A stretch of DNA of 64,000 bases from Favolaschia claudopus (GCA_037176885.1 JAWWNJ010000065.1:992001-1056000), one strand, 5' to 3'; numbered from the stretch's first letter, positions 32,711 through 44,570 are shown. The notes: generated from the sequence alone by a model not told the origin. Numbers and translations: made by a program.

Positions 32711-33900
32711 TCAAATCAATCTTTGCATGGCCGAGACGGCAGTGCCAGACGCGTAGATCGCGCATTTCGGGTGACGCAGTGTTCGCGGAGAAGTTCGCAG
32801 GGCGGCAGTGAAGCTGATAGAGGTGTGGAGTCGGGTGGAGAGATCCGGTGCAGATGGTGGCGCCGCGAGAGTCGAGGATGGTGCAAGATGAGTCGTCGAA
32901 AGTAACAGTGTAGCCGTTGGATTGACAAAAACAGAGAGAAGGCGAACAGATGCGTTGGGGACGAAAAGGACATTGTCGGGAGTAAATCTATCTGTCGCGA
33001 TGGTGCCTATACCGGTTGCGAAAATGGCGCTGCCCTGCAAGCCGTTTATTGCCCGCGGTTCGATCTCCTGCATGCTGACAAAGTCCTCTCGACACGGAGA
33101 GACGTGTACATTCGCTCCCGAGTCGGCGAAAAGCAGGAACTCGGGACCGACGACAGTCGCCGCGTTGGCCGTCCACTCAGACCAGTTGACAGGCAGTACC
33201 GGGTCGACGCTCGCAAGCCAAAGCCCCGGGCCCTCGAGGATCGACGACGGGAGCGGGTTGGGTGACATGCGTCGAGGCGGGAACGGCGGGAGAAGCAGGA
33301 GGAGCAGGAGGAGCAGGAACAGGGACCGGGGTGAGGAGATAGTTAACGCCCGCCAGCGTGGTGTAGGCAGCCCCCGCAGCGTTGTGCTTGATATGACGAA
33401 TTGCACTCGCTAGCTGCCGCGCCTCACGATTCTCCCTAGCCTTTGTCTGCGCCTCGGTGACCGGGCGGCCCGCCATACCACCCCCGGGCCCCTGGTGCGG
33501 TACAGTACGGCCACGTGTGCGTATCAGGCTTGAGGCAGTTAGGCGTCGAACATATCTTCCCAGCAAACTTCCGGGGAGGAGGGCGAGAGTTGGCGCCAGC
33601 CTAGCTGGCTGCGAACGCGAATCCACCGGTCCCCGACGCAGGCGGCTGGGCCATCAAAGCCGCAACGTTGCGGAGCGCGGAAGCGAGAGTCAAGTCCGGC
33701 TGCGCAGTGAGCCCACGAACGAAGTCGTTATTGTGGCGAGAGAGAGCGATGAGGAGGCCGGTGAGGTGGAAGCTGTCAGGGTCTGCGGTGCCAGAAGCCC
33801 AGACGGCGCTGTTGAGATCGCGAAGGGCTGTCAACGGAGCAGCCCTGGGAAATTTCCACCAATTCTCCACTCACCTACAGGCACCCAGAGCTCCATTAGA
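32711..33900 (-). pseudogene. Second Ty1/copia remnant: gag end, protease, pre-integrase
   Basis: On the minus strand a gag-like helical segment (ALRDLNSAVWASGTADPDSF, about 33830) is followed after a frame change by REARQLASAIRHI, a Pro/Val-rich stretch, and a copia protease with FADSGANVH (about 33110), FATGIGTI and DNVLFVPNASVRLLSV. After another frame change the pre-integrase region continues to about 32711, where the sequence stops. It is unrelated in detail to the copia at 4.6-11.7 kb. Integrase and reverse transcriptase are missing, and no LTRs were found. Confidence 0.7.
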
Positions 33901-34188
33901 TCACTCAAAGGTGTCACTCATAGCTAGACAAGTTCTAACCCAGTGATTGTTGTAAAAGCACAATTCACTCACTGTACTAAATCTAATCCCCATCGGCAAG
34001 CCCTTCACCGGCAAAGATTGACGGATCCGAGGACCGCCTTTCCAAAAGGAGGTTTTTCCTGATGCATCCTCGAGGTACCGTGGTCGCGGTACAAAAAGTA
34101 TATGGAGGTTGAATTCAAATGCACGGCAAGGAGGGTTCAATCAAGTATCTATCAGGCCGTTGACCGAATCATCAATGACAGCTATGTA
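33901..34188. other. Short anonymous segment
   Basis: No gene or repeat structure is recognised between the copia remnant and the TIR element. Confidence 0.4.
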
Positions 34189-34544
34189 CAAAACACTGGA
34201 GCGCTCCGAAAAAAAGTTCACACAACGGTTTTGACAGCTCCTGCCTAATTCGGCCAGCCCGCTCCACTCTCTCCAACGACACTCGCCCTTTCGTCACTGC
34301 CCCTGGAACGTCTCGTCTACCATGCCCTACAATACCTTCCGCTACATCCCTCCTGCACACAAGCGGCTCATGATTACCATGGCCGCCAACGGGATGTCCA
34401 ATCAAGAGCATAGGCTGCAACACGAGGTCGCCCCGCCCTGACGCGCCAGCCGTCGACGCAATGGATCCGGCAGTGCCTACCTCATATGGTAACTAACGTC
34501 ATCGCATCAATGGGAACTTTTTCTCGGAGCGCTCCAGTGTTTTG
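34189..34544. mobile_element. TIR element, TA target site (356 bp)
   Basis: Left CAAAACACTGGAGCGCTCCG and its complement at the right end (34522-34544) are flanked by TA at 34187-34188 and 34545-34546. The inverted repeat continues for about 30 bp. No coding capacity. It is a Tc1/mariner-type MITE by target site. Confidence 0.8.
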
Positions 34545-34546
34545 TA

Positions 34547-35665
34547 GATAGCTGGAACAGCAGGGCTCGGGAATTTGCAGTTTAAAGCTTCCGGTTATTA
34601 CTTGGGACTTATCTCCGAAATCCGCCCACTCGGAGTAACTCTAAGTATAATCATTTGTGGCAGTGTTCTTACGCTTACGTATCGTTTGCCACTTATGCCG
34701 TCCACCCAGTGACCCACCCGCTAAGTACCTTCCCACTCCAAGACTATACTCTCTCTACCTGCATCGGTCGGATTCCCCTAGCACATCATCCCGTATTCAT
34801 TGCCCTTTCGGCACCGCGTCTTAGTAGTTGGTTTACTTACGGTATAGAAATGCTGATACAAAAAAAAAAAAAAAAAAAACGAGCCTGTGTTTAAAGACTG
34901 GGAATTCCTATCGCCCAGAAATTACAGATATTGTACAAGTTGTTCTATACATGCACGTGTCTGTTCACGGCGGGGTTGACGCCGCTGTACTGTACAGACC
35001 AACTTATACGACCGGAAAGCCCCTTCCAAAACTACACTTGTCGCAAGTATTCGCTAACACTGTGACGTCCTTGATAAACGGCGCGCCAAGTCTAAGAGTG
35101 AGTGATTTCAATGCTGATAGTTTTCTGCCAGAATCCAGATTATGTGACTCACTGTTGCCTGCAGCTTGACACACAATTGTGAACTTTCTGCTTGTGCGTT
35201 CCACTATGAGCACAATCTGACTTTTCACAGTCTACCTGTTGTATGATATAAATTAGTCGCACACAGGGAACAGCAAGTGAGAAGTGCCTTGACTGTGTTG
35301 ATTGACCAACGGTGTGTGCAGCTATACAGTCGACAGTTTTGCGTCTCGAAACACATGTACAGTATGTATGTCGCTTGAGTGTGCGTCGGATACCCAGATG
35401 TTTGGCTCGATACTGATGGCGGTGGAATTTACCGGTATCCAGATTTGATCCAGATACCGTCGGATTTTCAAACGTGGGCCGGCTTCCGTACAGCCTCTTG
35501 CGCTGCAATGACTTTGAGTCTGACCCGGGAATGCTGCGAGCTCGTGCTGAGGGAGGGACAAGGGGTGATCTGTCAAGCGCCATCAAAGATGAGGCCTTGC
35601 AGTATGCTCGTGTTTGTCAAGGACGTTCAACCACTTGCGCTCGCAAATTAAGATGGCGCTTGAGG
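34547..35665. other. No gene identified
   Basis: A 20-base A tract at about 34860-34879 may be the tail of an old retroposed sequence. The remainder has only short open frames without domains. Confidence 0.4.
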
Positions 35666-36098
35666 GTTACTCCGGCAGCGGATTTGGATCTGGATTTGAT
35701 GGGATTTGGTGGAACTGATGTCTGTATGTAACGTAGTCCGCGGAATGTCCGACATTAGCCGCCGTTGTGTTTGCAACATGCCTGCTCGTCGGCGACGACG
35801 ACGAGCTCCTTCATTGAGCCCATTGCTTGCCTCCAGAACGGCGCACTTTTTGAGAACGGTGTGCTTTGATTACTATATGTTGCCTGCCCAATTTTATTGC
35901 TATGGCAGACCTCTTAAGTGCCAGCGCAGGCGCGGCGGGAAATGGAGCGGGATGGCGGGAAAATGCCGACGAGACAATGCGCTGGCAGTTTGGCGGGAAC
36001 AGTCCCGTCATCAGTTGGCAACGGTGACTGATCGTCACCCATCAGCTCCAAATCCCATCAAATCCAAGTCCAAATCCAAATCCGCTGCCGGAGTGACT
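35666..36098. mobile_element. TIR element next to DIRS copy 2
   Basis: The left end (actccggcagcggatttgga from about 35669, running to about 35715) is the inverted complement of 36040-36095, with a length difference in a ggattt-type repeat. The interior has several ggcggga motifs. No clear target duplication, so the borders are approximate. Confidence 0.6.
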
Positions 36099-36106
36099 CT
36101 GACAGC

Positions 36107-37136
36107 TCACCCCTTGGGGAGGGAGGAAAATAGATGATATATTTATGATTGCGGTGAGGGGTGATGTGACCCTCGCAGCGAGCGCTCTCGGGCCGGAACC
36201 CAGGAAGACAAGGCAGCCCGAGGGAGGAGGGGTTGCCGGGACAGCGAGGAAGGTGAGCTGAGGCCGAGAGAGCAAGAAAAGGGGTGCGGCTAGAGGGCAT
36301 CGTCTCCGCGCCAAACCCATGCCGGGGCGACAACCATGGAGGTTGGTTGAATAAGTGGGGGTCGGAGAGAAGGCGTTTGCTCAACGCCACGATGATATCA
36401 GGTGACGTGTCAATGTACAGTTTGAAGCAACGGCCCAGGCGCTGAATGTCAAAGTCAGAGAGACCAATGCGTCGAGCCCAAGTGGCAGCGCCACGACGGA
36501 AACTATGGCCCGAATATCCTGACGATGAAATCTCGACATAAGTGAGACAGGCCTTCAAATAGTCGATGAAAAGCTTCCGCGAGAAAGCTCCATAGCCTGT
36601 ACCGTCGTGAGTACGCCGGCCCACAAACAGCGGGTCATCGGGCTTACCCGCCTCATTGAGGTGAGCTCGGAGAGGGGTGTAGGCACAGGTGGGCAAGCCA
36701 GTTTTTGCGATAGTGATGCGCACACCAGCACGGAAGGGGTCGGCTTTGGTGGCCGGGAGGTCAACGGAGAGATACTCGTCGTTCTGAATGATGATGTCAC
36801 GGCGCTTGAGGTTGAAAGCACCATCGAAAGAGTCGTAGGTGATCTCACCGCAGCGAAGAAAACCTGCGAAGGCCAGGGCGTAGGCAACTCGGAGAGTCTC
36901 GGCTAGCTCACGAGAAACACCCCGCGGAAGGGAGATAGGGTTGGAGAGGGAGGCAATAATCTGGGCTGGGACGGGCTGCGTAATAGGAAGTCGTTCCTTG
37001 CGTTCTGCATCCCCGTACACCCGGCGTATACCACGAATCACACGCTCGAGAACGCGTGATTCAAAGGGGCGGGATTCGTATCCAAGGTCAGTATGGAAGG
37101 ACTTGAGGGCACCAATCTAGCGCGTGATTGTTTTCG
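36107..37136 (-). pseudogene. DIRS tyrosine recombinase, copy 2
   Basis: The open frame holds the same domains as copy 1: FLRCGEITYDSFDG, HSFRRGAATWA and CFKLYID. In LGRCFKLY three residues that copy 1 has (WTSD region) are deleted, which shortens the stretch before the candidate nucleophile tyrosine. An in-frame break near 37120 separates it from the upstream overlapping region. Probably inactive. Confidence 0.75.
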
Positions 37137-37329
37137 CACTGCAGCCCGGGGGGAGGGATGCTGCCCATTCGAGAAGGTGGGGTTCTGAGGCGGGGTATGG
37201 AGAGGCACCGTCAGCACCGTATTTTCGCATGCAGAAAGACTCGAAGGAGTTGCAAGCCGTCTGGTTGATGCCGCGGGTGGAGGCAGCGAGGCCGTGCCAG
37301 AGGAAGTAGGCGACGAGCGGTGGTTGATC

Positions 37330-37920
37330 GACCCGTTCAGGCCATCCGGCGGGAGGTGGGGGAAGGGAGTGTGCTGTGAGGCGAAGAATTGAGTTAACAA
37401 TGGGCGAAGACGTGGCATGTCAAAACGAGAGAGTGCGTCAGCAAGGTAGTTCTGTTCAGAGGAAACCCACACGCAGGAGATGGAAAAGCCAAAAGATAGC
37501 GCAAGAAGGAAGATCTCCCTCAAGAGCGCCTGTGCAGGCACCTCCCAAATAGAACCCCCATTCAGACCAGCCACGCCGCCAGTGTTGCCAACTCGAAGTA
37601 AGACCCGAGACCCGGCCCAGGCTGGAGATGCCCAAACACGAAGAGCGTGGAGCACGGCCCACAGCTCCTTGAAAAGGATAGACTTTCCCCGGTGTCGCCT
37701 GGGTACTCGTGTCGCAAAAAAAGATCGATAGACCGCCAATTCCTTTCGAGGAAGACCCCCTGGCGTCAGTAAAGATAACCACGCCCGGGCGGTGATGATG
37801 TAGGGACTGGATACCGTTCCAAATCGGAACAAGACGAGACCACCATTCCAAATCACGGCGTGCACCTCTGGGGATGCAACGTCGGCCAAAGGATGGGAAG
37901 TGAGACAGCGCATCGTACAC
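37330..37920 (-). pseudogene. DIRS RNase H, copy 2 (frameshifted)
   Basis: One frame gives the N-terminal part with VVIFTDARGSSSKGIGG; after a shift, another gives RRHRGKSILFKELWAVLHAL, RVLLRVGNTGGVAGLN and YLADALSRFD. Together these are the parts of a DIRS RNase H domain. The frameshift lies near 37700. Confidence 0.75.
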
Positions 37921-38084
37921 GCGACGGATGAAAGCGCGCCTGTACTTGGATTCCCCACTTTGCTGCTGTTTTTCATGACTTTTCGCAAATCTAGTCTTGT
38001 CACGTCTAATGCTCTCGCCCGCGCGCTTGTCTGGGAAAGCCTCGAAAATCCTATACTTGAAAAGAGGGCCAGGCCATCAGTCGC

Positions 38085-38127
38085 GTGACTTTTGACAGAA
38101 AATCACGGGGTGTTTGATCTCGTTCCG
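38085..38127 (+). repeat. 43-bp direct repeat, left copy (right copy 44545-44588)
   Basis: gtgacttttgacagaaaatc and the following 23 bases recur at 44545-44588 with a single-base length difference. The two copies lie just outside the MULE-type element, and the right copy is part of the repeat-family gene at 44571. Confidence 0.85.
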
Positions 38128-38380
38128 GCACATTATTTTAGGAGGCTAAATTGCTTGTTTCTATGTCTAGATTGAATATACCTTCTTAGGATTCCTTCAT
38201 TTAACAACGCAGTTCCCCTGCAAGGCAAACATTCTGCTAGTGAGTAGTACTACTTGAAGACTTCAAGTTCTCGCATTCTAATACAACTTATTGCAATTCA
38301 TTCGATTCAAATACATATACTTGAACGAATACATTGAATTCGATTGAATGAACCACACAGCCATCCAACTAAGCTAAGCT

Positions 38381-41300
38381 TCAGTTTCCTCTGGAAGGCA
38401 CCCGGCAGCTCGTGCGATTGTGCCCAGGCTGGAGGCAGTTCGAGCAGTGAGTTTGTCGACGAACCTGACTTTGCGTCGGACCCTGGCTTCTAGGACCACC
38501 TCCGCGCGGCCTCCCTTCGGTAACACCAGTCAATCTCGCAGTGAGTGGTCTCCCCTTGCTCCGCTCAACAATCGGTGGATCGAATCTTCTCCCTCTGGGC
38601 TTCCTTCATCCTATTGAGAGGTAAATTAATCCTTATTGTTTGAAGTGTACCACACTTACCTTATGTTTGCAAGCTTCTCACGAACTTCGTCCAATTGCTC
38701 CTGAGTCTGAATATTCCCGAGCAGCGAACGAACTTCGGCTGTAAGTGAAGTATAGGCTTTGCGTTGGCCAATCGTACGCGACGTGGGTGGGGGTGTGCGA
38801 TTACTGTCGACAATAGTTCGGGATGAGACTGGGTTGGAAATGAGAGCGGTTGGAAGAGAGGTTGTGTCGAAGTGAATGACACGATTTGTGTGCTGGTTAT
38901 ATGTGACAACCGGTGTAGTTTTCACATTCAGGTTCGCCTCCTGCAACCATCTATAACAGCAGTTTATTAGCCAGTGGAGATATTTGGAATAGAGAGGAAA
39001 AAGACTCACCGATGTCGAATCAAGGACATATGGAGCGGCAAACCAGGTATACTGTGCCAGGCGATCAGATAATGCCAACACACGACACCCACATTGATTC
39101 CCATTGTACAGTCACAGAAATATCGACCGTCAGGTAAGGCTCCAACCGTTTCCGTTTAAAACAGTTTATAAACGGTTATAACCGTTTCCGTTTCCTTTTT
39201 ATTTGCTCGAGGGCTGGAACCTTTTATAAACTGTTTGTAAAAGGTTTAAAAGGTTGTTGGGAATTCAGTGGCTATGAGTGCACTCAGCAGCCAAAATGGA
39301 TGAGAATCTCACTTACCACAGCGTGTCTCAGAGTCTCCCGTCACATCGGTCTTCCATCCCACTGGATTCTCGGCGGTACCGGCTAGTTCCGGCCACTGAT
39401 CGTACGCGATGATGGGGAATCCCGATATGGTAAGCGAGTTTCGAGGTCAACACTAGTGCTGGCCATAAATATGATACGAGAAAATATATTTTGAATATAT
39501 TCAAATAAACATGAATACGATACGGCGCTCGACCTCTTCACTGAATACGAATACGGGTGAATACGAATATGCCAGAATATGGATACGAATACGATACAGC
39601 CGGGGCATATTCGAATATATTTGAATATGTTTGAATACCACTGCGGCGTGATTTGGCCCCTCGGCGGTGCCTCCCGGCCGAGATTTTCCGGGTGATACTG
39701 ATCATTGGGCTATATCAGCCCTGAAGACGACAATCAGCCCGGCAATATCTCCGAGGCATTCGGCATAGATCCGACCAGTGTCTTGGGCATCTCGGCCAAA
39801 CCTTCCATACCGGGATCCTTCGTCTCCGAGCCGTCCCAAGTTGAGATTTGACCTTGTATATGGTGCAGGTCATTCAGGACAGCAAATAGACGGAATATAA
39901 GTGATAATCAAGCATATTGAACACCTATTTGACTTGGTTGATGTGCCAGCTCTAGTAAGTTTTAGGTGAGTGAATATATTCAAATATATTCATAATATAT
40001 TCGTATTCAGCCCCTATGAATATGAATACGATACACTACAAATACGATACGCCGCTGGCGTATTCAAAATCTCAGAATATGCTTGAATATGAATACGATA
40101 CGGAAAATTCGTATCGTATCGTATTTATAGCCAGCACTAGTCAACACCTGAATTGCATGGACTATATGAGAAGGAAGCACCCAGGTGTGCACACAGAATC
40201 CTTCCTTTGCACCACAGGCTAAATTTTAAAAGTTTATCCCCGTTGTTTCGCGCTTTCTAGGTGGTTAGCAAAATTAACCTTTTAAAAACTGTTTTAAACT
40301 GTTTTAAACGGTTTTGTAACCGTTTCCGTTTGTTTTGCCCGGCCGAGCAAACGGAAACTAAAAGGTTGGAGCCTTACCGTCAGGGAGGAGGGCAATAATA
40401 TGAACTGCATTGGATTCGGTGTGTGTGATTTTCAAGAGATGTGAGGGAACCACCCCCTGTTGCCGAACGAGACGCAGAAGAAATCGTGAGCCGATATAAG
40501 CACGATCATTGCTGAAATCATTGAGTTGATTCTAGAATGACGGTTGGTGCGAGTTGTTGGTAGAGTAGAATAGAATTCAATCTAATCAACCTACCGCTTC
40601 TTCTCCTCCCTCCCAGCTATATCCAGGCTCCACCGTGTTCGATGCAAGCGCATATTCCGACTAGCAAATGTCCTATCATCAAAACGGATTATAAATTTGC
40701 AACAGACAGACTTACCCAATCGCGCACACCGTCGGGCTTGAGAAGTGCATCTGCCCTGTAAAAGCCAGAAAGCTCCATCTGCTTGTAGATCGTTTGTAGC
40801 GCAAACGGCCCTGCATGCTTTCTCATGAGGTCGAGAATGGGTTTAAACCGCGTGTCAGTTTGTGTGGGATGCTGTTTGCGCGATAACTGAGACAGAGAAT
40901 TAGCCATCGCTGCAAAAGACAAAGAGAAACGGACTCACAGCCCGAACGCGAATGAGATCATCGCGGGTTTGCTCCTCAGTGCGATCGTTCAGGGCCGAAA
41001 AGAGTTGGTAAAGAGATCTCTTCGGACCCGAGATGAGTTTGACCACCGCATTCTCCCCCTCGACACGATTATTGGTCCGAATTCCAGCCGTGAACACAAC
41101 ACTAATCCATGCCCAAGCCCAGTGGTCGCGAACGGAATACAGATCCTGGAGGTAGGATCTGGCTCTAGGATAGCGCTGTACCAGAGCGGTCCATTTCTCC
41201 TCGAAATCTTCGGGAGAGACAGCCCGGTAGCAGGCCCAAAAGTCCTGTTGGAAGTTGGGCCAATGCTCACCCAGCACTCGTCCGAGATTTTTGCCGACAT

Positions 41301-44265
41301 TGTCTTTAAGGTGCGAAAGACAGTAGACATGGAACGTGAAGACGAGAACATGGGACACAGCAGAGATGAGAGCTCCAGAGCGATCGGAGACGAAAACTTC
41401 AGGATGGACGGACCCTGAGACTTTGAGAGCACAGCTGAGGATCCACTCGTGCGTCTCCGTATCCTCGTATTTCTGCACAGCATACCAGCCGTTGCGAGAG
41501 TGCCGATGTAAATCGATAACGATACCTATCGAGAGGGGATACTGGCGATTGTTTTTGTTGTAACAGTTGTCGTTGATCAGGATGTCTGTATGTCGCAACG
41601 TCAACTGCGCCTGCTGAGGGGATTGCCAGAAGATCGCGATCACCACGCTGTGGGTGTCCAGTCTTATGAAGTACGTCCACCCGGGTTCTTTGCTATTGCG
41701 CTCTGCGAGTGAGGCGGTTATGGCAGCAAAGTCTCCTCCAAGCAGCTCTATCTCGTCGCGCGCCTCCTTCCGAGCCTTGGTGCGCATGTTCGAGATCTGG
41801 CGCGGTTCGAGACGATTCCCGGGAAACTGGACATCGAGCACTTGTCCCGTTTGGCGTCGCGAGAGTGAGTCGGGGAGTTTCGATGCTGCCGCACGCTGAG
41901 CAGCCGTTGGAGGACGCTGTGCTTGGCCGCCCTCGGGTATAGATGGGAGATGATTGTGAGCTGCATCGATGTGGGAAATCCGCCAGTACAGAGACGGTGG
42001 TTTGAGGGGCAGAAAGGCGACTCGAGCCTGGCAATTGGTGCGGCCTGACTTCCCTTTGCGATAGTCCCCAGGATCTATGTGCTCGCCATGCGTCTCAACC
42101 GCGTCACGATACCCATTGCAACGGAGTACGCGTCGGGTGAGATTACCGCTTTCGTCCTTATGGCTCTGCCCGAGAATAAATTTGTAGCCCAGCGCCTCCT
42201 GCGCAGTATAAACAGCAGTGATCCCTTCCTCCAAGGTCGGGTAAACGTTCCCTTCCTTGATCGGACCAAAGCTAAGGACAACCTGCCGAGTCTGGGGAGG
42301 AGGCGCGAGATTCGAGCCAAGGGGAAGCAAGCGGAGAGGAGGAGGAAAATCTTCTGTTTGGCGGGGCGGGGAGACGAGATCAATGGAACTCGGCTGCTCG
42401 CGCTTCACACCTGGGCGGAAGGGGCTGAAAAGGGTAGAGTTGGGTGGAGCGCGGACTGGTGTTCCCTCAGGAGTGCAGAGATCGATAACATCAGGGCTAC
42501 ACAGGTCGACCACTGCTTCCTGTTTGAGGCGGGGAGGCGGAGTCCTCGGCGAATCGAGAACAATGACCGACGCTGGCGATTCCGGAACAGGGGTACGACT
42601 TTTTGGGGGAGCGGCCACTCGCTCACTGATTTCGAATGGGAAGATCGTGTTGGGGGAGAGGGACATGCGAGCTAGCTGGTTGATCGGTGGAGGAGGAGTT
42701 CGAGTTCGAGCAGGTTTTTGGGTTAACGAAAATGGGGCAGCAAGGGAACGTTCGGGCTCAGACGCAAAAACATCTGTGTGAGGGCCAAGAACGGCCGGCT
42801 GCTGTGCGGTAGATTGAATCCAATCGAAGATAGGATGCTCCGACTAAGACAAGAGTGTAAGACATCCAAAAAAGGGATGAAAGTCTGGGTACATACGTTG
42901 GGCGCGAGTTGATCGAGGTTGAAATCATTATATCCGACAGCAACATCGGTAAACAGCGATACCTCGCCATTCGATATGCGAGTGCACGGCATCACCCAAT
43001 CAGAATAAGTCTAGAGATACAAGAGTCAGGTCTCGCACTGAGAATGAAAGAAAGAATACGTACTGTGGTTTTTCCGCGCGCAATAAGATGGTAAAGGAGG
43101 AGATCTTGAAGAATCAAGTCACGAAACAGAGACGATTGCTCAGCCTGCCAGCGAGGAATAGGTAGGCCCGCTCGAAGCTCGACAAAATTCGTTGCGGCGA
43201 TGCCACAGCTGCCTCCTCCACTGTACCCCTGCACATCCATAAGCCCAGACTGAATTGATTGCTGCTGGAGCGGAGGGGCGAAACGATTGAGCCCAGAAAA
43301 TGCCCAACGGAGAATGGGAAGGAGGTCCGGGGCATCGCGGCGATTGAGCGAGTCGCCGAACTCGTAGGGATTGGATAAGAATTTACAAGTCGCAGAGTAA
43401 TGATCGTTCGTCCATGACACAAAACCAATCGAGTCAAGCTGACCGCTGCGAATGCGCTCTCGGATGGCAATAATTTCAGGGCTATATATGGAGAGACAAT
43501 TTCGCGATGTAGATTGGCGCCATTGTCGATCCCTTCGAAGACCTTCCGGAGCTCGCGCGCATTTTCGACGAAGCTGGTGGGCAGAAAGATGAATGAAGGT
43601 TCGACGCCCGGGAACATAGCAGCTCGTCGGAAATAGATGAACTCGGCCCGAGCGTTCATAATATCGTCGAGGATCCAGCGCTCGTCGAGCAAGCAGCCTA
43701 GGTTGTAAAGAGGAGTCTGGGTGACACTAAAACCAGCAAGCGGTTCAGCGAAGCGATTGAGCTTCAACTCCTCAAAGAGAGCGGGGGAAAGAAGACTCTC
43801 TCGCTCAACGCGCGCCAGTAGCCTTGACATAAGACGAAAATTATAATCCTGGTTGTTAGCGCCGACGATAAGGCGTAGCTAAGTAATTATGAGCAAGATA
43901 TCATGATATTTGAATGCGAGACCAACCTTGGAAAAATGATAGCGTACAATCGCACCGCTTTTGAACTGGATACAGACAGAATTGACTCCCAGCTGGTAAA
44001 ATGCTTGCTTTGCATCGGCCATAATGGGCTGCATGTCGGCCATTGAGGGGATTTCCTCCCGCGAGGACACAATAGTCTCTGGAATGGTCACCGGAACGGT
44101 CTGGTCCCAATTCCACTTCGAAACACTGCCATCCGGGAGGATGCGCGGAAGGAGATCGTCTCGAACGAGACCAACGACCTCTCCCAGCGTTACATTGGCC
44201 ATGAACTGGGGAGAGAAACGGGTTTTGGGATGCGGAGCTGAGTAGGCTTCATACGACTCGGACAT
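38381..44265 (-). CDS. Ulp1/C48-like protease fused to a MULE (FAR1-type) transposase with SWIM and zinc knuckle
   Basis: Exons on the minus strand: 44265-43927, 43878-43064, 43010-42897, 42843-40939, 40886-40716, 40662-40595, 40531-39010 (split by the hAT at 39135-40376), 38950-38660, 38603-38381. Domains in order: C48-like protease (LLDERWILDDIMNA; His in TNDHYS at 43402, Asp in FGDSLN at 43354, Gln in DVQGYS at 43231, Cys in GGSCGIA at 43207); disordered linker with SIM-like and sumoylation-like motifs (42570-42370); FAR1-like zinc segment; MULE DDE core with D (LINDNCYN, 41571), D (VSDRSGALI, 41385) and E (RVEGEN, about 41060); SWIM finger CDC...CWH; knuckle CSNCLQPGHNRTSC. Damage: one base lost near 43481, and the hAT insertion. 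All other junctions keep phase. Total about 1400 residues. The transposase would cut and join DNA in the nucleus; the protease role is inferred. Confidence 0.75.
39135..40376. mobile_element. hAT element in the SWIM exon of the transposase gene (1242 bp)
   Basis: TIRs begin TAAGGCTCCAACCGTTT (left) with the complement at 40360-40376. A perfect 8-bp duplication ccgtcagg flanks it (39127-39134 and 40377-40384). Repeated aaacggtt / aaccgttt motifs fill the subterminal parts. The interior holds a second, younger hAT element. No transposase is encoded. Confidence 0.9.
39454..40139. mobile_element. hAT element nested inside the hAT at 39135 (686 bp)
   Basis: TIRs TAGTGCTGGCCATAAATA (left) and the complement at 40120-40139 are flanked by a perfect 8-bp duplication gtcaacac (39446-39453 and 40140-40147). 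The interior is dominated by gaatatattcaaatat and gaatacgatacg repeats. The terminal TAGTGCTGG matches the hAT MITE at 27975, suggesting a shared transposase source. Confidence 0.9.
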
Positions 44266-44570
44266 TGTGGGGAAGAGGGAAAAGAGAAAGGGGAGCCAAG
44301 CAGCACTTGTGCTTGTATATATGAAATTCTCAGTGCAAATTGCGCATGATTTCTTGGATTTGCAATAGCCCTCAAAGATCAAAGATGGAATTTGACGAGT
44401 TTATATATTTGAATCTTGGGCTTCGTACTTGAAGCTGCAGACAGAGCACATTTCAGTTGACTAGAGACAAGGTGTATAGCAATCTGTTATCATTGCAAGC
44501 AATAGCCAGATAGAGCAAGAAGAATGTGAAGCCAGCATCGCGACGTGACTTTTGACAGAAAATCACGGGG

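Larger units (their letters stand above)
36107..37930 (-). mobile_element. DIRS-type retrotransposon, copy 2 (5'-truncated)
   Basis: On the minus strand this copy has part of the region before RNase H, RNase H and the full tyrosine recombinase, and ends at about 36107. It extends further 5' than copy 1 but also lacks reverse transcriptase. It is closely similar to copy 1, with most differences being single substitutions. Confidence 0.8.
38131..44544 (-). mobile_element. MULE-type DNA transposon carrying a protease-transposase fusion (approximate limits)
   Basis: The region between the 43-44-bp direct repeats holds one transposase gene on the minus strand and little else. Weak inverted similarity occurs near the ends: ggctaaattgcttg...agattga.tataccttc at 38144-38190 and the complement of about 44469-44507. 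This may be a degenerate TIR. Typical MULE target duplications are 8-11 bp, so the longer direct repeat is unusual. Limits are inferred. It was itself invaded by a hAT element at 39135. Confidence 0.55.

Noticed and set aside
38085..38127. Interpreting the 43-bp direct repeat as a TIR of the MULE-type element
   Set aside because: The copies are in the same orientation; only a few bases (gtga..tttt / aaaa.tcac) are palindromic, so they cannot be the TIR.
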